Below, one piece after another: positions 41,261-51,276 of a stretch of 64,000 nucleotides of DNA. The stretch is from Margaritifera margaritifera. Lineage: Eukaryota; Mollusca; Bivalvia; Unionida; Margaritiferidae. The stretch is taken from assembly GCA_029931535.1 (NCBI GenBank), contig JAQPZY010001301.1, positions 992,001 through 1,056,000 on the forward strand. The letters are read 5' to 3'. Under the pieces are notes generated by a model. That model was not told the DNA's origin, made no database searches, and saw only the letters and a program-made list of their open reading frames with translations. The position numbers were made by a program, and so were the translations under genes. Every line of letters begins with the position of its first letter. The first letter of the stretch is position 1.

Positions 41261-41269
41261 CGAAAAAAG

Positions 41270-42100
41270 TGACACAAGCTTCCGTGCCTGAAATTACTGC
41301 GAACTATAACGCGGTGACCGGACAAGTCAGTAGTACGTTCACTGGCTCTAACACGTCATTCTTTTTCATACACCATCTCTCCCCCTACCTTTGGATTTGA
41401 CTCAGGTACGATCTTTACCAAGTTAGGTGCGTACGCGGCACCAAATTCCCGGCATTCGTCAGCGTCTCGCGGCTTTATGTTCACCTCAGTCAGATTAATA
41501 CAAGCGAGAATATTCATGATTGGAAAAACAGTACCCAACTTCAAGTTATTCCACTGGGCGGCGAGTCTTACGGGGATCAGCGTACTCTCTCCTATGGAAA
41601 ACTTCATAAAGCTTATAGTATGTGAAGGCGGCATCCATGAGATCTCGACACGAAATTTAGATGTCAAAATGACAGCCAGTAATTATATTCAAGTGCACTA
41701 TCACCTTTGAAGTTAAGCACTAGTTCTCACACACTATGAGTCTACGTTGTCCTGGCTTCTTTGGTGGTGGCGCTGCAAGAGTCTCGTGTGCCATCGCCGT
41801 CCACCCTCCACCGTTTGCTGTTGTACCGGCGGAAGCTGAAATTTCACACTGCTGTTGTTAGCGCAACCGAGGCTACCTTAAAGGCTCTGTACTTAAAGTC
41901 CGACGGAATCACGTCAGTTGGTGCGGTTGCAACAATACATTTGTCCGGTTAGTATAGTTAGGATTCAGCGGAAGACTTTCAAAACATTAGCGGTTTTACA
42001 CTCAGCAACTCCACGAGGGGACCAACGTCAACGCGCATCCTACGGGATTTTCAATCATTCTAACCATCTTCGGCATCCCCAATTTTAAAATTAGATGTAC
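41270..42100. pseudogene. Unassigned Polinton interior
   Basis: GC content remains like the adjacent Polinton genes. Overlapping ORFs exist on both strands at 41356-41710 (a minus frame with EISWMPPSHTISF, a plus frame with SVRLIQARIFMIG), and I cannot decide which was coding. A frame at 41761-41952 is similarly ambiguous. Probably one or two further decayed element genes. Confidence 0.35.
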
Positions 42101-42605
42101 TTAGCACAGCCATGGGGGAGCGACCAGACGATTAAAACAAATCATTGGTGCCACCTGACAATCCTGATATCGACCACGGACTACTGGAGCATCTCGCATA
42201 AACAAGTGCCAGACATTGACAAGGAATACAAATTTCTGATGGAAGAGTATCTGCGCTAACTTGGGGCTGACACATACCGGTGCAAATTGGGATGGAATAG
42301 GGATGAAAAGCAATTGGACATCGAGAATTTGTGGTTATCAAGAGTACCCTATGCCAAGCCGTTTGTAATTGTGCTTTCGCTGTGGGAAAAACAAACCTTA
42401 AAGTAAATTTATCAGGGAGTCTCGGGCGCGATTGCTACTATAATGCCGACGTGGTATTTGAAGATAAGGCCTCGGCAATAACTTTCCTTTCGGTGTATAT
42501 ACAGCCATATATCACCCACCTTACCAAACGCGAAACAGAGTTATATTTGAACAAGACACGCTCTGCCACATCACTGGAATCAGTCAGGAAAACAAACAGT
42601 TGATA
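42100..42605 (+). pseudogene. Broken ORF at right side of the GC-richer Polinton
   Basis: A plus-strand frame reads TDYWSISHKQVPDIDKEYKF, stops once near 42258, and continues LGADTYRCKLGWNRDEKQLD. A shift then leads to the ORF ending at 42603 with KVNLSGSLGRDCYYNADVVF. One element gene with one nonsense change and one frameshift would explain this. I do not know its family. Confidence 0.4.
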
Positions 42606-43790
42606 AGTCTTCTAACAGACGGAGTTTTATGTGTGACTAGCGGGCGTGTTGAAGACAGCGTCATTTTAATATCTAAAGCTATTAAAGTAACAGAAGTTTT
42701 CTTTTACTTTATCGCTGTCTTGCTAGTACACCCAGTGACAGGTTAGAAGTACATGTAAGCAGGGAAGTTAATGCCACATCACCTCCCGGTCAATTAAACC
42801 TTTGTATCACGCTCCTCGCAGAGTAATTCAAACTATACACGCGATCACGTGTCTAAAATTCCCCACCCACACCCAACCCTTCACACCCACCCCCATTTGA
42901 ATTCCTACGGCGAAATGAACCTAGAAATTCCGGAAGTAACCAGTCTGTGACAGTTATCCCCAGAGGATTTAGTGGACAATAACTGTTCGTAGGTACAGGT
43001 GTACGCAATAAACTCAAGAGCAATACGCAATCGACTTTCATACAGAGGTAATGAAATGACTGAAGCTAGCAGCTGCCGCAATTAATTAAAAATCTTTAAC
43101 TGGTGTGCAGGCTAGATCATGTTCTCACAGTGGTTGCTACTTTAGAGATCTAGCGGAAAACTTTAACCATCTTGGCTACAACTCACTTGAAATACCTGTA
43201 TTAATTTTTAAACAAATATGCCACGTCAATCATATTTTAGGGAGAAGAATCCACTTTAATTCCTAAATCCTACCTGGAGATGGTTGAGTTTTATCCATCA
43301 CGGCCAACCTCCACTGGGACGTACACCATTTGGCTATAACATAATTGAAACCAATATCAATCAGAATGGTACTCCAGCACTAAGATCTGTAGAGTGTTAA
43401 TTACCGTCGTATTGTGGTACATTGATCGGTTGTGCAATAATACCTTGGTCTTATATGTATGTGACCGACCGTTTGATCAAAATCTTTAAAATGACTGCAA
43501 TTTGGGTATTGTTTTTTGCACACAAAAATAAATGTACATTTATCATATTTATATCATTTAACAGACAGCTCGAATACACAAAAAAAAATTCGTTTGATTC
43601 GATATTTGCAGTAAGGCAGACAATTAATACACATCACCCTCTGAAACGTATGCACTCGGTTTGAAGCAATATTTTTAACAGACAGCTCAAATTAAATACG
43701 TCAGATCATTTATCTGTTTCAACCAAATATTTAAGTATACTATTGCTGGAGTGTTTTTTTTTAGTAAAATTGACATTTGCTGAGTTTATC
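42606..43790. other. No gene seen; contains a nested palindrome
   Basis: A hairpin has outer arms aagacagcg (42652-42660) and cgctgtctt (42713-42721) and inner arms aaagtaa (42684-42690) and ttacttt (42704-42710). The rest shows no convincing coding frame. It separates the GC-richer relic from the AT-rich one. Confidence 0.5.
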
Positions 43791-43794
43791 TTAA

Positions 43795-43870
43795 ATAACA
43801 CGCAGCGTATCATTTCCCTAAAAAGGGCATAATCTTTATCAGTTTGTTTTTTGCACTTTATATAGTTATG
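43795..43870 (-). pseudogene. Partial second copy of the zinc-ribbon gene
   Basis: The minus strand reads IKCKKQTDKDYALF, closely similar to the CLKCKKQT start of the intact-looking ribbon at 43951-44097. Flanking bases 'tttgcacttta' and 'tatgtta' are also shared, so this looks like a short tandem duplication of the gene start. Confidence 0.5.
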
Positions 43871-43950
43871 TTAAATCGTATTTGTATTTTGAAATTACAT
43901 GGTTGTTGCTTTTGATGGTTTGCCACCTGTTGTTTTTAACGGCTTACCAT

Positions 43951-44097
43951 CTATTGTTTTTGATAGTAAAATGTTTTCTTTTTCCTACCACAGATTGAAC
44001 ATACACCTTTCGTACTCCTGCTATTATTTTTTGTATGACAAATAACCTTGTCATTTGTATTAGTTTGTTTTTTGCACTTTAAACAAAATGATTTCGT
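43951..44097 (-). pseudogene. Small zinc-ribbon protein, DUF5679-like
   Basis: The minus-strand frame contains CLKCKKQT, a basic linker and VCSICGRKKK, then a stop at 43951-43953. The two CxxC knuckles about 26 residues apart define a zinc ribbon. Such proteins are known from large DNA viruses and virus-like elements. No in-frame Met was seen immediately upstream, so it is a fragment or an internal part of a longer gene. It lies just after the protease remnant on the same strand. Confidence 0.55.
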
Positions 44098-44169
44098 ATA
44101 TTATATAAGTATGTTATATTGTATTTGCATACTGCTTTGTTAAGTTGACTTGGTTGCTGTTTAAGCTCT

Positions 44170-44469
44170 AGCATAAATATGTATTGTCTTTTCACTTCTG
44201 TATCTGTGTATGACATAATACACACTATAATAACCGCACATGATACTATCCAGGTGTGGTATTTGAAAAGAGTTTCAAACAATTTGCTTACCAATCATGT
44301 ATTCTTTGTTAATAATATCAGGTGAAGGTAGCCCAAATGAATTAAAACATTCCATGTATGTGCCATTAAGATCATTATAAATAGATGCACAATATGTTCC
44401 ATTACCTTTGAGAAAGTCTTCTAAATTAACTATACTACTTTCATTTTGTCTTTTTTTGTTTGGAAGCAT
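44170..44469 (-). pseudogene. Adenain-like cysteine protease remnant (Polinton PRO)
   Basis: From an ATG at 44469 the frame gives SIVNLEDFLKGNGTY and FNSFGLPSPDII, reaches an in-frame stop at about 44274, and continues with DSIMCGYYSVYYV. Adenovirus-type maturation proteases of Polintons have a His after the GT pair, a DSFG block and a catalytic Cys in a CGYY context. Here the Cys motif survives, but the expected His is Tyr and DSFG reads NSFG. With the nonsense codon, the enzyme is dead. In virus-like elements it would process capsid precursors. Confidence 0.7.
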
Positions 44470-44997
44470 ATCTTTGCTAAAACAGGCTCAAAAGTTTATT
44501 ATTTTATTTCATTGTTTCGTAGTCGCTTCAGTTGTAATATTACTTAGAGTTTATATTATTCTTTTAAAGTAGAGTGTTCCCGGTTAAAGAAAATATACAT
44601 TTCCTCTTGTTCCTGGCAAGGCTAATCTTTTCCAAAAATATTTCCTAAACGAAGTCTACCTGCAGTCCTCCACCACCCACCACCCCCGAGTAAAGGAAAC
44701 AAGAAGAAACCCAACTTGTTTCCTTAATTAAGTCCGTAAAACATTTGGTATCTACACCATGACCTTGGAGTTTTGCTTTCATAACTCCTTTAATTTTCGC
44801 TTTTGTTAACATCAATTTATCTGAACCGTGTAACTGGTTTCTTCAAGTCTTATTTGTTTTTTATTTTGTTTTTAAACACTGTTTACTTTTTTTATTATGG
44901 TTTTTTATTTTATTTTATTGTATTCTTTTTGTGTGCGAGTTGGCTGTGTTGGCTTACACTCAATCCAGTGTTTGGCATCTTATAATATTATATTATA

Positions 44998-45360
44998 TTA
45001 AAAATAGTTTCCATAGAACTCTTCGTTTAGATAAACGAGAACTTGAGTTACTTTTGATGCTGTACTGTGAACTGTTCCCGTTGCTGCTGCCAAACCTAAT
45101 CTTGACAGTATATTTCCTAATGTTGTAAATATCTTTGGAGCAAACGCTTGAACCAAAGATATAACAGCCAAAAGATAGAATTGCCTTATTTTAGCATATT
45201 TTTGTCGCTTTATGTTAAAAAAACAATGTTCTCTTGTTTGCATTCATAAATGTTAGTGATTTTGTTTTAGTCAGAATAATTGTTTCATGGCCAATTTTTG
45301 TTTGATTCGCACAAAGCGACAAAAGAAACAAAATATTAGATCCGGGATTAAAATGTAATT
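44998..45360 (-). pseudogene. Small hydrophobic minor-capsid-like protein remnant
   Basis: The ORF ends at 44998 and includes IKRQKYAKIRQF, then a hydrophobic stretch with GNILSRLGLAAATG. An upstream frame (about 45300) reads HETIILTKTKSLTFMNANK, separated by a poly-A frameshift. In Polinton-like elements of cnidarians that I recall, a basic N-terminal part with 'LT..Q' repeats is followed by a Gly/Ala-rich helix and stands just before or fused to the protease. The position here, upstream of the protease on the same strand, fits. Confidence 0.45.
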
Positions 45361-45565
45361 GGGTAATTGTAGATGGCGCACAAAATCTAATTACTGACTT
45401 ACTTACTCACATCATCAATTCGAATCCTTTGTTCAAGCCATTTCCACCTTACAAGCACATTTTCGGGATGCATCTTGAAAAGTACCAACGTTCAGCCTCG
45501 TTCAATCTTGTTCGTTTTATGTATTATTTCATTGTTCTGTCTATGTAATTATCTACATCAAAATC

Positions 45566-45660
<95 letters not shown>

Positions 45661-46214
45661 ACAGTAATTGTTTGTATATTTTGTTCTTGTTTTGTTTGTT
45701 TGTTTGTGAAATTGTTCTTGGGAATTTGTGCCCTTGAGAAAGGAATCGATTTATTCCAAAAGCGATTGGGCTGGTTACACACCAGTTCTGCAATTGTGTT
45801 TGTCATTTGTTCTTTCATGTATACATAGTCACATTTCAACAATAAAGTAATAATGTAGTTTCAAATACCAATTATCTAATATATGATTTCATGTAATTTT
45901 CAATATTTGTGTATATTGTGTTTATTATTTATTTTATCATTACACATGTTTGTAAGGAGAGCTATAATTTTATTATCACTATTACTTTTATGTATTACCA
46001 TTTGTTTGCTTGCATATAATAGATGTAATCGTTGTAATTCATTGGGATCTTTAAATATCCTATATTAGGACAAATTACTTTCTTTTATTGTTTAATCTTT
46101 CATTACGTGGATAACCCGCTAAGTCTGTCAATGTTCTTTTGTTGTTGTTTCCTTTTAGTGTTTTTTTTATTTATTTATTTATTTTTTATTTTTTTAATTT
46201 ATAGAGATTTACCA
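45361..46214. other. Non-coding stretch with CA/TA microsatellite
   Basis: Contains the compound (CA)n(TA)n array at 45570-45657. ORFs across it are microsatellite artefacts or hydrophobic chance frames. No gene recognised. Confidence 0.6.
45570..45657. repeat. Compound (CA)n(TA)n microsatellite
   Basis: A short TA tract, then about 15 CA units, then about 22 TA units. Confidence 0.95.
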
Positions 46215-46502
46215 CTATAAACTTTTGGTGTTGAACCTTTTTGTTATCAAATCAATCAAATCGTAATTTACTTTACGAGATAACACACGTATATTATCAC
46301 GGTAAGCATCTAGTTTTACTTCTGATAAATTTTCAGGAGCAGTATATAATTTGCCAAAATATGACTTCGGAGTTACTTTGTATGATCTAGGTAAATTAAT
46401 TTTAATATCCGAGTCGTAATCTTGTTCTAATCCTTCTCTTATGTTGTCCTTTTCCTTTGATATTGATTTTAATTTTGACCTTACTTCTTCTATTTCGCTC
46501 AT
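46215..46502 (-). CDS. Small charged coiled-coil ORF of the AT-rich element
   Basis: An intact 95-codon ORF with a plausible start (MSEIEEVRSKLKSISKEKD) has a helical Lys/Glu-rich first third and then a mixed region (SYKVTPKSYFGKLYTAPENL). Its ATG overlaps the TGA of the upstream ORF as ATGA. No homolog recognised; it is probably a structural or accessory gene of the virus-like element. Its intactness contrasts with its broken neighbours. Confidence 0.5.
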   Translation of the reverse strand: MSEIEEVRSKLKSISKEKDNIREGLEQDYDSDIKINLPRSYKVTPKSYFGKLYTAPENLSEVKLDAYRDNIRVLSRKVNYDLIDLITKRFNTKSL

Positions 46503-46726
46503 TGTTTATTTTGTCTTTTGTTCAGCTTTTTGTTCTTGTGTTTTTCTGGTTGTTCCGTTGGAGTAAAAGCCACAGTAATCTGATATTTGTGCTGTTCGTG
46601 TAAATATTGTTTTTGAAGATGTTGCATTGCTTTTCTACTTTTGTATTTTGCGCGGGAGCAGATTATTACAGGAGTTCCTGGTATGTCTTCTTTGCAATGT
46701 TGAACTACGTTAATTATTTTTAGCAT
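46499..46726 (-). CDS. Small basic ORF of the AT-rich element
   Basis: An intact 75-codon ORF (MLKIINVVQHCKEDIPGTPV) has a Lys/Gln/Asn-rich basic C-terminus and overlaps the next ORF by four bases. Family unknown. The strand matches the protease, zinc-ribbon and small hydrophobic genes, forming a run of minus-strand genes from about 47280 to 43951. Confidence 0.45.
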   Translation of the reverse strand: MLKIINVVQHCKEDIPGTPVIICSRAKYKSRKAMQHLQKQYLHEQHKYQITVAFTPTEQPEKHKNKKLNKRQNKQ

Positions 46727-46755
46727 TTTTACATAATTAATGAAGATTTTCTACA

Positions 46756-46756
<1 letters not shown>

Positions 46757-46802
<46 letters not shown>
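46757..46802. repeat. (AT)n microsatellite
   Basis: AT tract with one 'acat' interruption, just upstream of the 46726 ORF start. Confidence 0.9.
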
Positions 46803-46989
46803 TCCTCTTATTCTGCTTTATTGTTACGATTTGCACTACTTTTATCTCATCTCAGCTTCTTTCTTTTATTTACACCTTCTTTTGTAGTATCTAATTATGT
46901 CATACATCTATCAAATAGATCTTTTGTTTTTTGTAATTACTTATATATATATAAATGGACATTGTTCACCAGGATGACTGAATTCTTGT

Positions 46990-47280
46990 CATGGCATTAA
47001 TGTTTGAAACTTTTTACATAATCTAATTGCTGTAATACCTTTAGTATGTCGTCTTGGTTTTCTGCACAATTTTGAATTAACTGAATTTTTGAAATTCCCT
47101 CTTGTAGTTTTCCTATCTTGGTTTGTTTGGTAATGGGTTTTGCTAGAAGTTGGGCAATATCGACTTGAAATTTCTGTTTACCTGATTTTTTTCAAATATT
47201 TGTTTCTATAAGATATAACGGTCTGCCAAAGATTTTTTAAGTAATTGTTTTCTTTTCTTCATAGTATCATTTTCTCAAAG
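46990..47280 (-). pseudogene. Broken helical ORF of the AT-rich element
   Basis: The minus strand reads KKRKQLLKKSLADRY near 47245, then after a shift GKQKFQVDIAQLLAKPITKQ and QDDILKVLQQLDYVKSF, ending near 46998. The amphipathic, Gln/Lys-rich composition suggests a coiled-coil virion-type protein. No family named. Confidence 0.4.
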
Positions 47281-47451
47281 CTCATATATATTATTACGTA
47301 ATGTAATCATTTATAATGCAAATAAATATATAGGCTTATTAAATAATGAGGTATAAAACTAAACGATGGAAAATATATTTTAATGAGAAAAAAAATGCTT
47401 ATACCAGACCAGCATATTTTTATTATATTGTTTTGTTATTTTCGGACGCGG

Positions 47452-47476
47452 TGGGGGGGGGGGGGAGGGGGAGGGG
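47452..47476 (+). repeat. G-run with quadruplex potential
   Basis: A G run of about 15 is followed by gggggagggggaggggaatg-type sequence in a region otherwise below 30% GC by eye. It could fold as a G-quadruplex on the plus strand. Confidence 0.6.
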
Positions 47477-47989
47477 AATGTAAAAACGTTCAAAATGGTG
47501 ATTTAAAAGAATCAATATTGCCCAAAGACGAATATATAAGTATTTTATGTTTTGTGTATGCATAAATTGTGCTTGTCATCACGGTTATACTCACGGTAAA
47601 AAAATATCTCAATTATTATCATAATTACAAAATTATTTTAAATAACGTTTTTCATAGCAAATGTTATATTCCTAAATTATTAGTTAATTGTGAAAAAATA
47701 ATAAATATTATAGTGATCAAAAACAAAATACAGAATTATTAAATATGTATTATAAAGTTGTTGTCGAAAATTATTTGCTATCTTTTAAGTTCATAATCAA
47801 ACAAAAGTTATTAAAAGAAAAGAAGTAACGCAACAATATGACTTAATATTGAATAAAAAACAACGTAAACTTTATAATTAAAATACGGCTTCTGTTGGTA
47901 ATTGATCGTTCTAATATTCAACATCGATTACACCAACTTTTTATAATTGTGTAATTTCTAAAAGTGATAATAAGACATTATTATTAGCA

Positions 47990-48471
47990 CCTTTGGTTAA
48001 TTTATGACTTAAAATACTTTAATTATGATGCACTTATCAAAGATACTAGCAATGATGACCAACCACAATATACCATGTTGTAAGAATTATACGACACAAT
48101 ATAAGATAAAACCAATTATAAAACAAATATTAGTAGAAATTTTACCCCACCCCCGAAGAAGTTATTTCAATAGAAAATGTAGATGATGATGCATCACAAA
48201 TTATCGTATTTGATGATATTAAAATTAACCACAGTACTATGAACAAATAAAAGCATAAATTCCATCTTTCTAACTTAATTTTGTTATGATGTGCCAAAAT
48301 AAATTAGGGCAAAATACTAAATCTTTTATACTATGTAATGAGTTAGGTAACAAAGATATACCTCAAATCACTGATGATCATTGTCTGGAGACATCACTAA
48401 ACATATATTGTAGAAATTTAACAACAGAACCATATTGTGTTATGGTCTTTGATAAAGCAACTTTAAATTAG
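47990..48471 (+). pseudogene. Packaging ATPase (FtsK/HerA, A32-like) remnant
   Basis: Plus-strand frames include SQIIVFDDIKIN near 48200, which fits the Walker B strand of viral DNA-packaging ATPases (hydrophobic run then DD). The downstream ORF (48286-48471) ends with TEPYCVMVFDKATLN, resembling the usual C-terminal strand of the family. Stops interrupt the frame and I found no Walker A P-loop upstream. It faces opposite to the protease cluster. The call rests on motifs only. Confidence 0.5.
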
Positions 48472-49038
48472 CCAGAGTGATATAGAAGGGGATTTGATCA
48501 GTTCTATGTTCCTTCCTAATTCATAGCTCAATAAAAAGGTCATTGCTCACGCCATAACTGAATTTATAAAATGTATAAAACAATTTTAAAAAGTATGTTC
48601 TCAGTACACAAAAACAAGCTGAGCTAAATCGTCTCATTCCTCCACTACTGCTTTCACTAAAACAAACCGCAACACGGTTGTAATAATATATGTCATTGAA
48701 TTAGGCTAATACGTCGCAGTCATTTGCCTTTTTCAAAGTATTCTCACTTGATATACTAACATACTAAACGTTTTCTATGATGATTCTTCTGTACAAGCTG
48801 CATAAAAGATGCTACCTATCAAGACACAAAGACACAGCCAATTTCAGAATGACAAAATGTTCGAACGTACAAATCTAGGATCTGAAAATCTCTATCTGCC
48901 CAACTGTTATTTGTGTTTCTGGCAGTATGTATGTATATATGTGACATAAAAGTCTTCTGATCAAGATTTATACAAATACAACTATAATGTAACCAACCTC
49001 CCTGCACGCTTGATAAGTTGTTGCTTCTTTTTTTTCAG

Positions 49039-49147
49039 TTCTCCAAGGCAACTCGTGCAATACGAATGAAAACCTAAACGCGTCAAGAACGGAATACAGA
49101 TATTGGCCGTCACCTGGATATGGCTTGGGATGGTATTGGCACTCAGC
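49039..49147 (+). CDS. Exon C2: N-terminal part of CUB-like domain 4
   Basis: This 109-nt exon, phase 1 to phase 2, has acceptor tttttttcag and donor gtatgt. It encodes residues 309-344 with a cysteine (GNSCNT), the sequon NAS and SPGYGLGWYWH. It is nearly a copy of C1. Its upstream partner B2 lies 13.6 kb away across the Polinton-like cluster, so correct splicing must bridge that insertion. Confidence 0.88.
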
Positions 49148-49385
49148 GTATGTATAGTCTCTTGGACACTTCGTATTTACATAAAGTTCAATATGTTATA
49201 CGGTCCTAAAGTTCATTACAGTTGCAGCAGTGGTGTATATTTGATTAAATTTACACATGTACATAAGCAAATTTCCAAAGCTCCTACATATACTTTTTAC
49301 AATATTTAAAAAATATGCTTATGCTGTTAAAATATATTATGTTGTAAGCGAATAGGTTATATGCTACAATAAACACTTCAATAGG

Positions 49386-49386
49386 G

Positions 49387-49437
<51 letters not shown>

Positions 49438-49500
49438 GTGGTGGTGTTTTGTAGTAGTAATTGTAATGATGGTGGTAGTAGTGATGGTAATGGTGGTTAT
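49386..49500. repeat. (AAT)n array with degenerate trinucleotide tail
   Basis: The AAT run (49386-49435) is followed by ggt/agt-rich sequence, as after exon C1. Confidence 0.95.
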
Positions 49501-49622
49501 GAGGACTTTGAGAGATTTTCTTAGGAATTTGCGATTTTGTAAATAACCTAACAGCTCTTCTAATGTTTTCATTCTTTCTTCTCTATTTTTTTAAATGAAA
49601 TAAAACGCTTAATATTTAAAAT

Positions 49623-49624
<2 letters not shown>

Positions 49625-49700
<76 letters not shown>

Positions 49701-49731
49701 TATTTCATCATACATACATACATACATACAT
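49625..49731. repeat. (AT)n then short (CATA)n
   Basis: AT tract to about 49700, then about five 'cata' units at 49709-49731. Confidence 0.95.
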
Positions 49732-50163
49732 TCAGTAGCAAAGGTTACCATCTGGGTTACCAAAGTGATCATAGAATTTGAACTATCGTTAAAAAACCTT
49801 ATGAGGGCATCATCATAATGCAAATGGTAGGTGCAAAGAGATACACAAAAGTGCAATGTAAAATACGCGCACGATATAATAACAGAACATGGGTTATTCA
49901 TAGGTGTGAGAGATTTATCGATAAAAGCACTCCATTACGGTTTGATATAGAATTGTTGCTTAAGTCTATCAGCTACTTACCCATAAATTACAAGTTCTGG
50001 AATATCCATATTTAGCTTGGAATTTTTGGGACTCAAACATGATATCAACATCGTTTCCGTCAGACAGAGCAGTCCTTGTTGATCAAGCTAGATATCATGT
50101 AAACTATATCTTACCGGTTACCGTCATACATCAGTAACAATTTACGTATTTTGATTTATATAG

Positions 50164-50282
50164 TTACAGCTGTACATTCAATGTGACTGCAGAACCACAA
50201 TATTCAACAGACACGATTGTCATCCGGATCGATGGTGTGGATACTAACTTCTACCAAAATTCCATGACGGTTTATCATCGTG
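50164..50282 (+). CDS. Exon D2: middle part of CUB-like domain 4
   Basis: This 119-nt exon, phase 2 to phase 1, starts YSCTFNVT, supplying the second cysteine, and continues DTIVIRIDGVD and YQNSMTV, residues 345-384. It shares 31 of 39 residues with D1. The donor gttagt again abuts a CT array. Confidence 0.9.
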
Positions 50283-50287
50283 GTTAG

Positions 50288-50373
<86 letters not shown>

Positions 50374-51144
50374 AAATATATTTAAAGGTGGTACATTTAC
50401 GTCGAAATGCATCTAGATAATATGTATGTACCTAATCTTGTAAAAGAAGGACACAGCAAACATTTGTATATGCAAAACCGGTGCTCAGCCTGAGCTTCAA
50501 ATATTCAAAATACATTGGCTACAAGTAATATTACATCCAGCTACTATATGGGTCTTATCTTGGAGATCATGCACATATCAAGGTATACGATTATAATTCT
50601 AGGATTTAAGATACAAAATGATAAAAAGCGCGTTTAATTTATGGTAGAAACTCAATTTTATCTACCAGGATATATTTCTGACCCTTTTACTATTCAACAT
50701 CCCCCAAATTAGAATGGACAAATTATGAAGAAGAAAAGAGTTTACACTGAGATAAGTATCGCCATTATATTCATAGATAAATCCACCAATATGCGGAAGT
50801 AGTGCAGAAATATAGTAATGCACGTGTTTAAATTTACAAGGTATGCAAAAGTAAAAAACAAATGGCACAATATGCAAGTCTGTCTTTATCTTTTCTTCAC
50901 TGAGTAGAATTAAAAACATCTACATAATAATTGCGTTCTTTATTGGCCAATTTCTAAAGTGGTTTGTCACTGCCAGTATTCATTGCTAGAGTACAGAGAA
51001 AGTGAATGTGAGAAAGAATGTGTGTAGCAAAGAATATATTTAAATGTATTTGTCTGTGTGAATACTGCACCAATACTTTGTATCACTAGACTAAAATCAA
51101 GGTAAAGAAGATGCCCTTGTAACTAATTCCGTATTGTAATTTAG
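50283..51144 (+). other. Intron D2-E2
   Basis: This 0.9-kb intron begins with the CT array at 50286-50371. The AT array of the paralogous intron is missing. The remainder aligns with 12700-13375. Confidence 0.7.
50286..50371. repeat. (CT)n microsatellite next to a 5' splice site
   Basis: CT tract with one early 'cc' interruption, starting about 6 nt past the D2 donor. Confidence 0.95.
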
Positions 51145-51276
51145 ACGGAAATACATCGATCGGCACAAGTCAGATTACAGCCCAGTACTACAAGTACCCT
51201 TTTCTGACGTTCCAATATGATGGGTCATACTATGACCGCTATGGAGGTTTCAAGGTGACGTACTGGTCACAGCCAG
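51145..51276 (+). CDS. Exon E2: C-terminal part of CUB-like domain 4
   Basis: This 132-nt exon, phase 1 to phase 1, has acceptor taatttag and donor gtaaat. It encodes residues 385-428 with NTSIGTS, FLTFQYDGSYYDRYGGF and KVTYWSQP. NTS is a sequon. It closes the last extracellular domain; the next exon encodes the membrane helix. Confidence 0.9.

Larger units (their letters stand above)
35392..49038 (+). other. Intron B2-C2, 13.6 kb, holding Polinton-like relics
   Basis: About 600 bp at the left end and about 180 bp at the right end align with intron B1-C1. Everything from about 36000 to 48850 is extra. It comprises a GC-richer Polinton relic, roughly 800 bp of unidentified sequence (42610-43400), and an AT-rich Polinton/adintovirus-like relic. 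Confidence 0.7.
49148..50163 (+). other. Intron C2-D2
   Basis: This 1.0-kb intron contains the AAT array, an AT array followed by a short (CATA)n, and otherwise nothing. Sequence around 49845-49930 aligns with 11835-11920 of intron C1-D1. Confidence 0.7.

Noticed and set aside
45883..46068. Hydrophobic 61-codon plus-strand ORF that could be a membrane protein
   Set aside because: T-rich DNA gives hydrophobic frames by chance; it opposes the direction of neighbouring element genes and has no motif.
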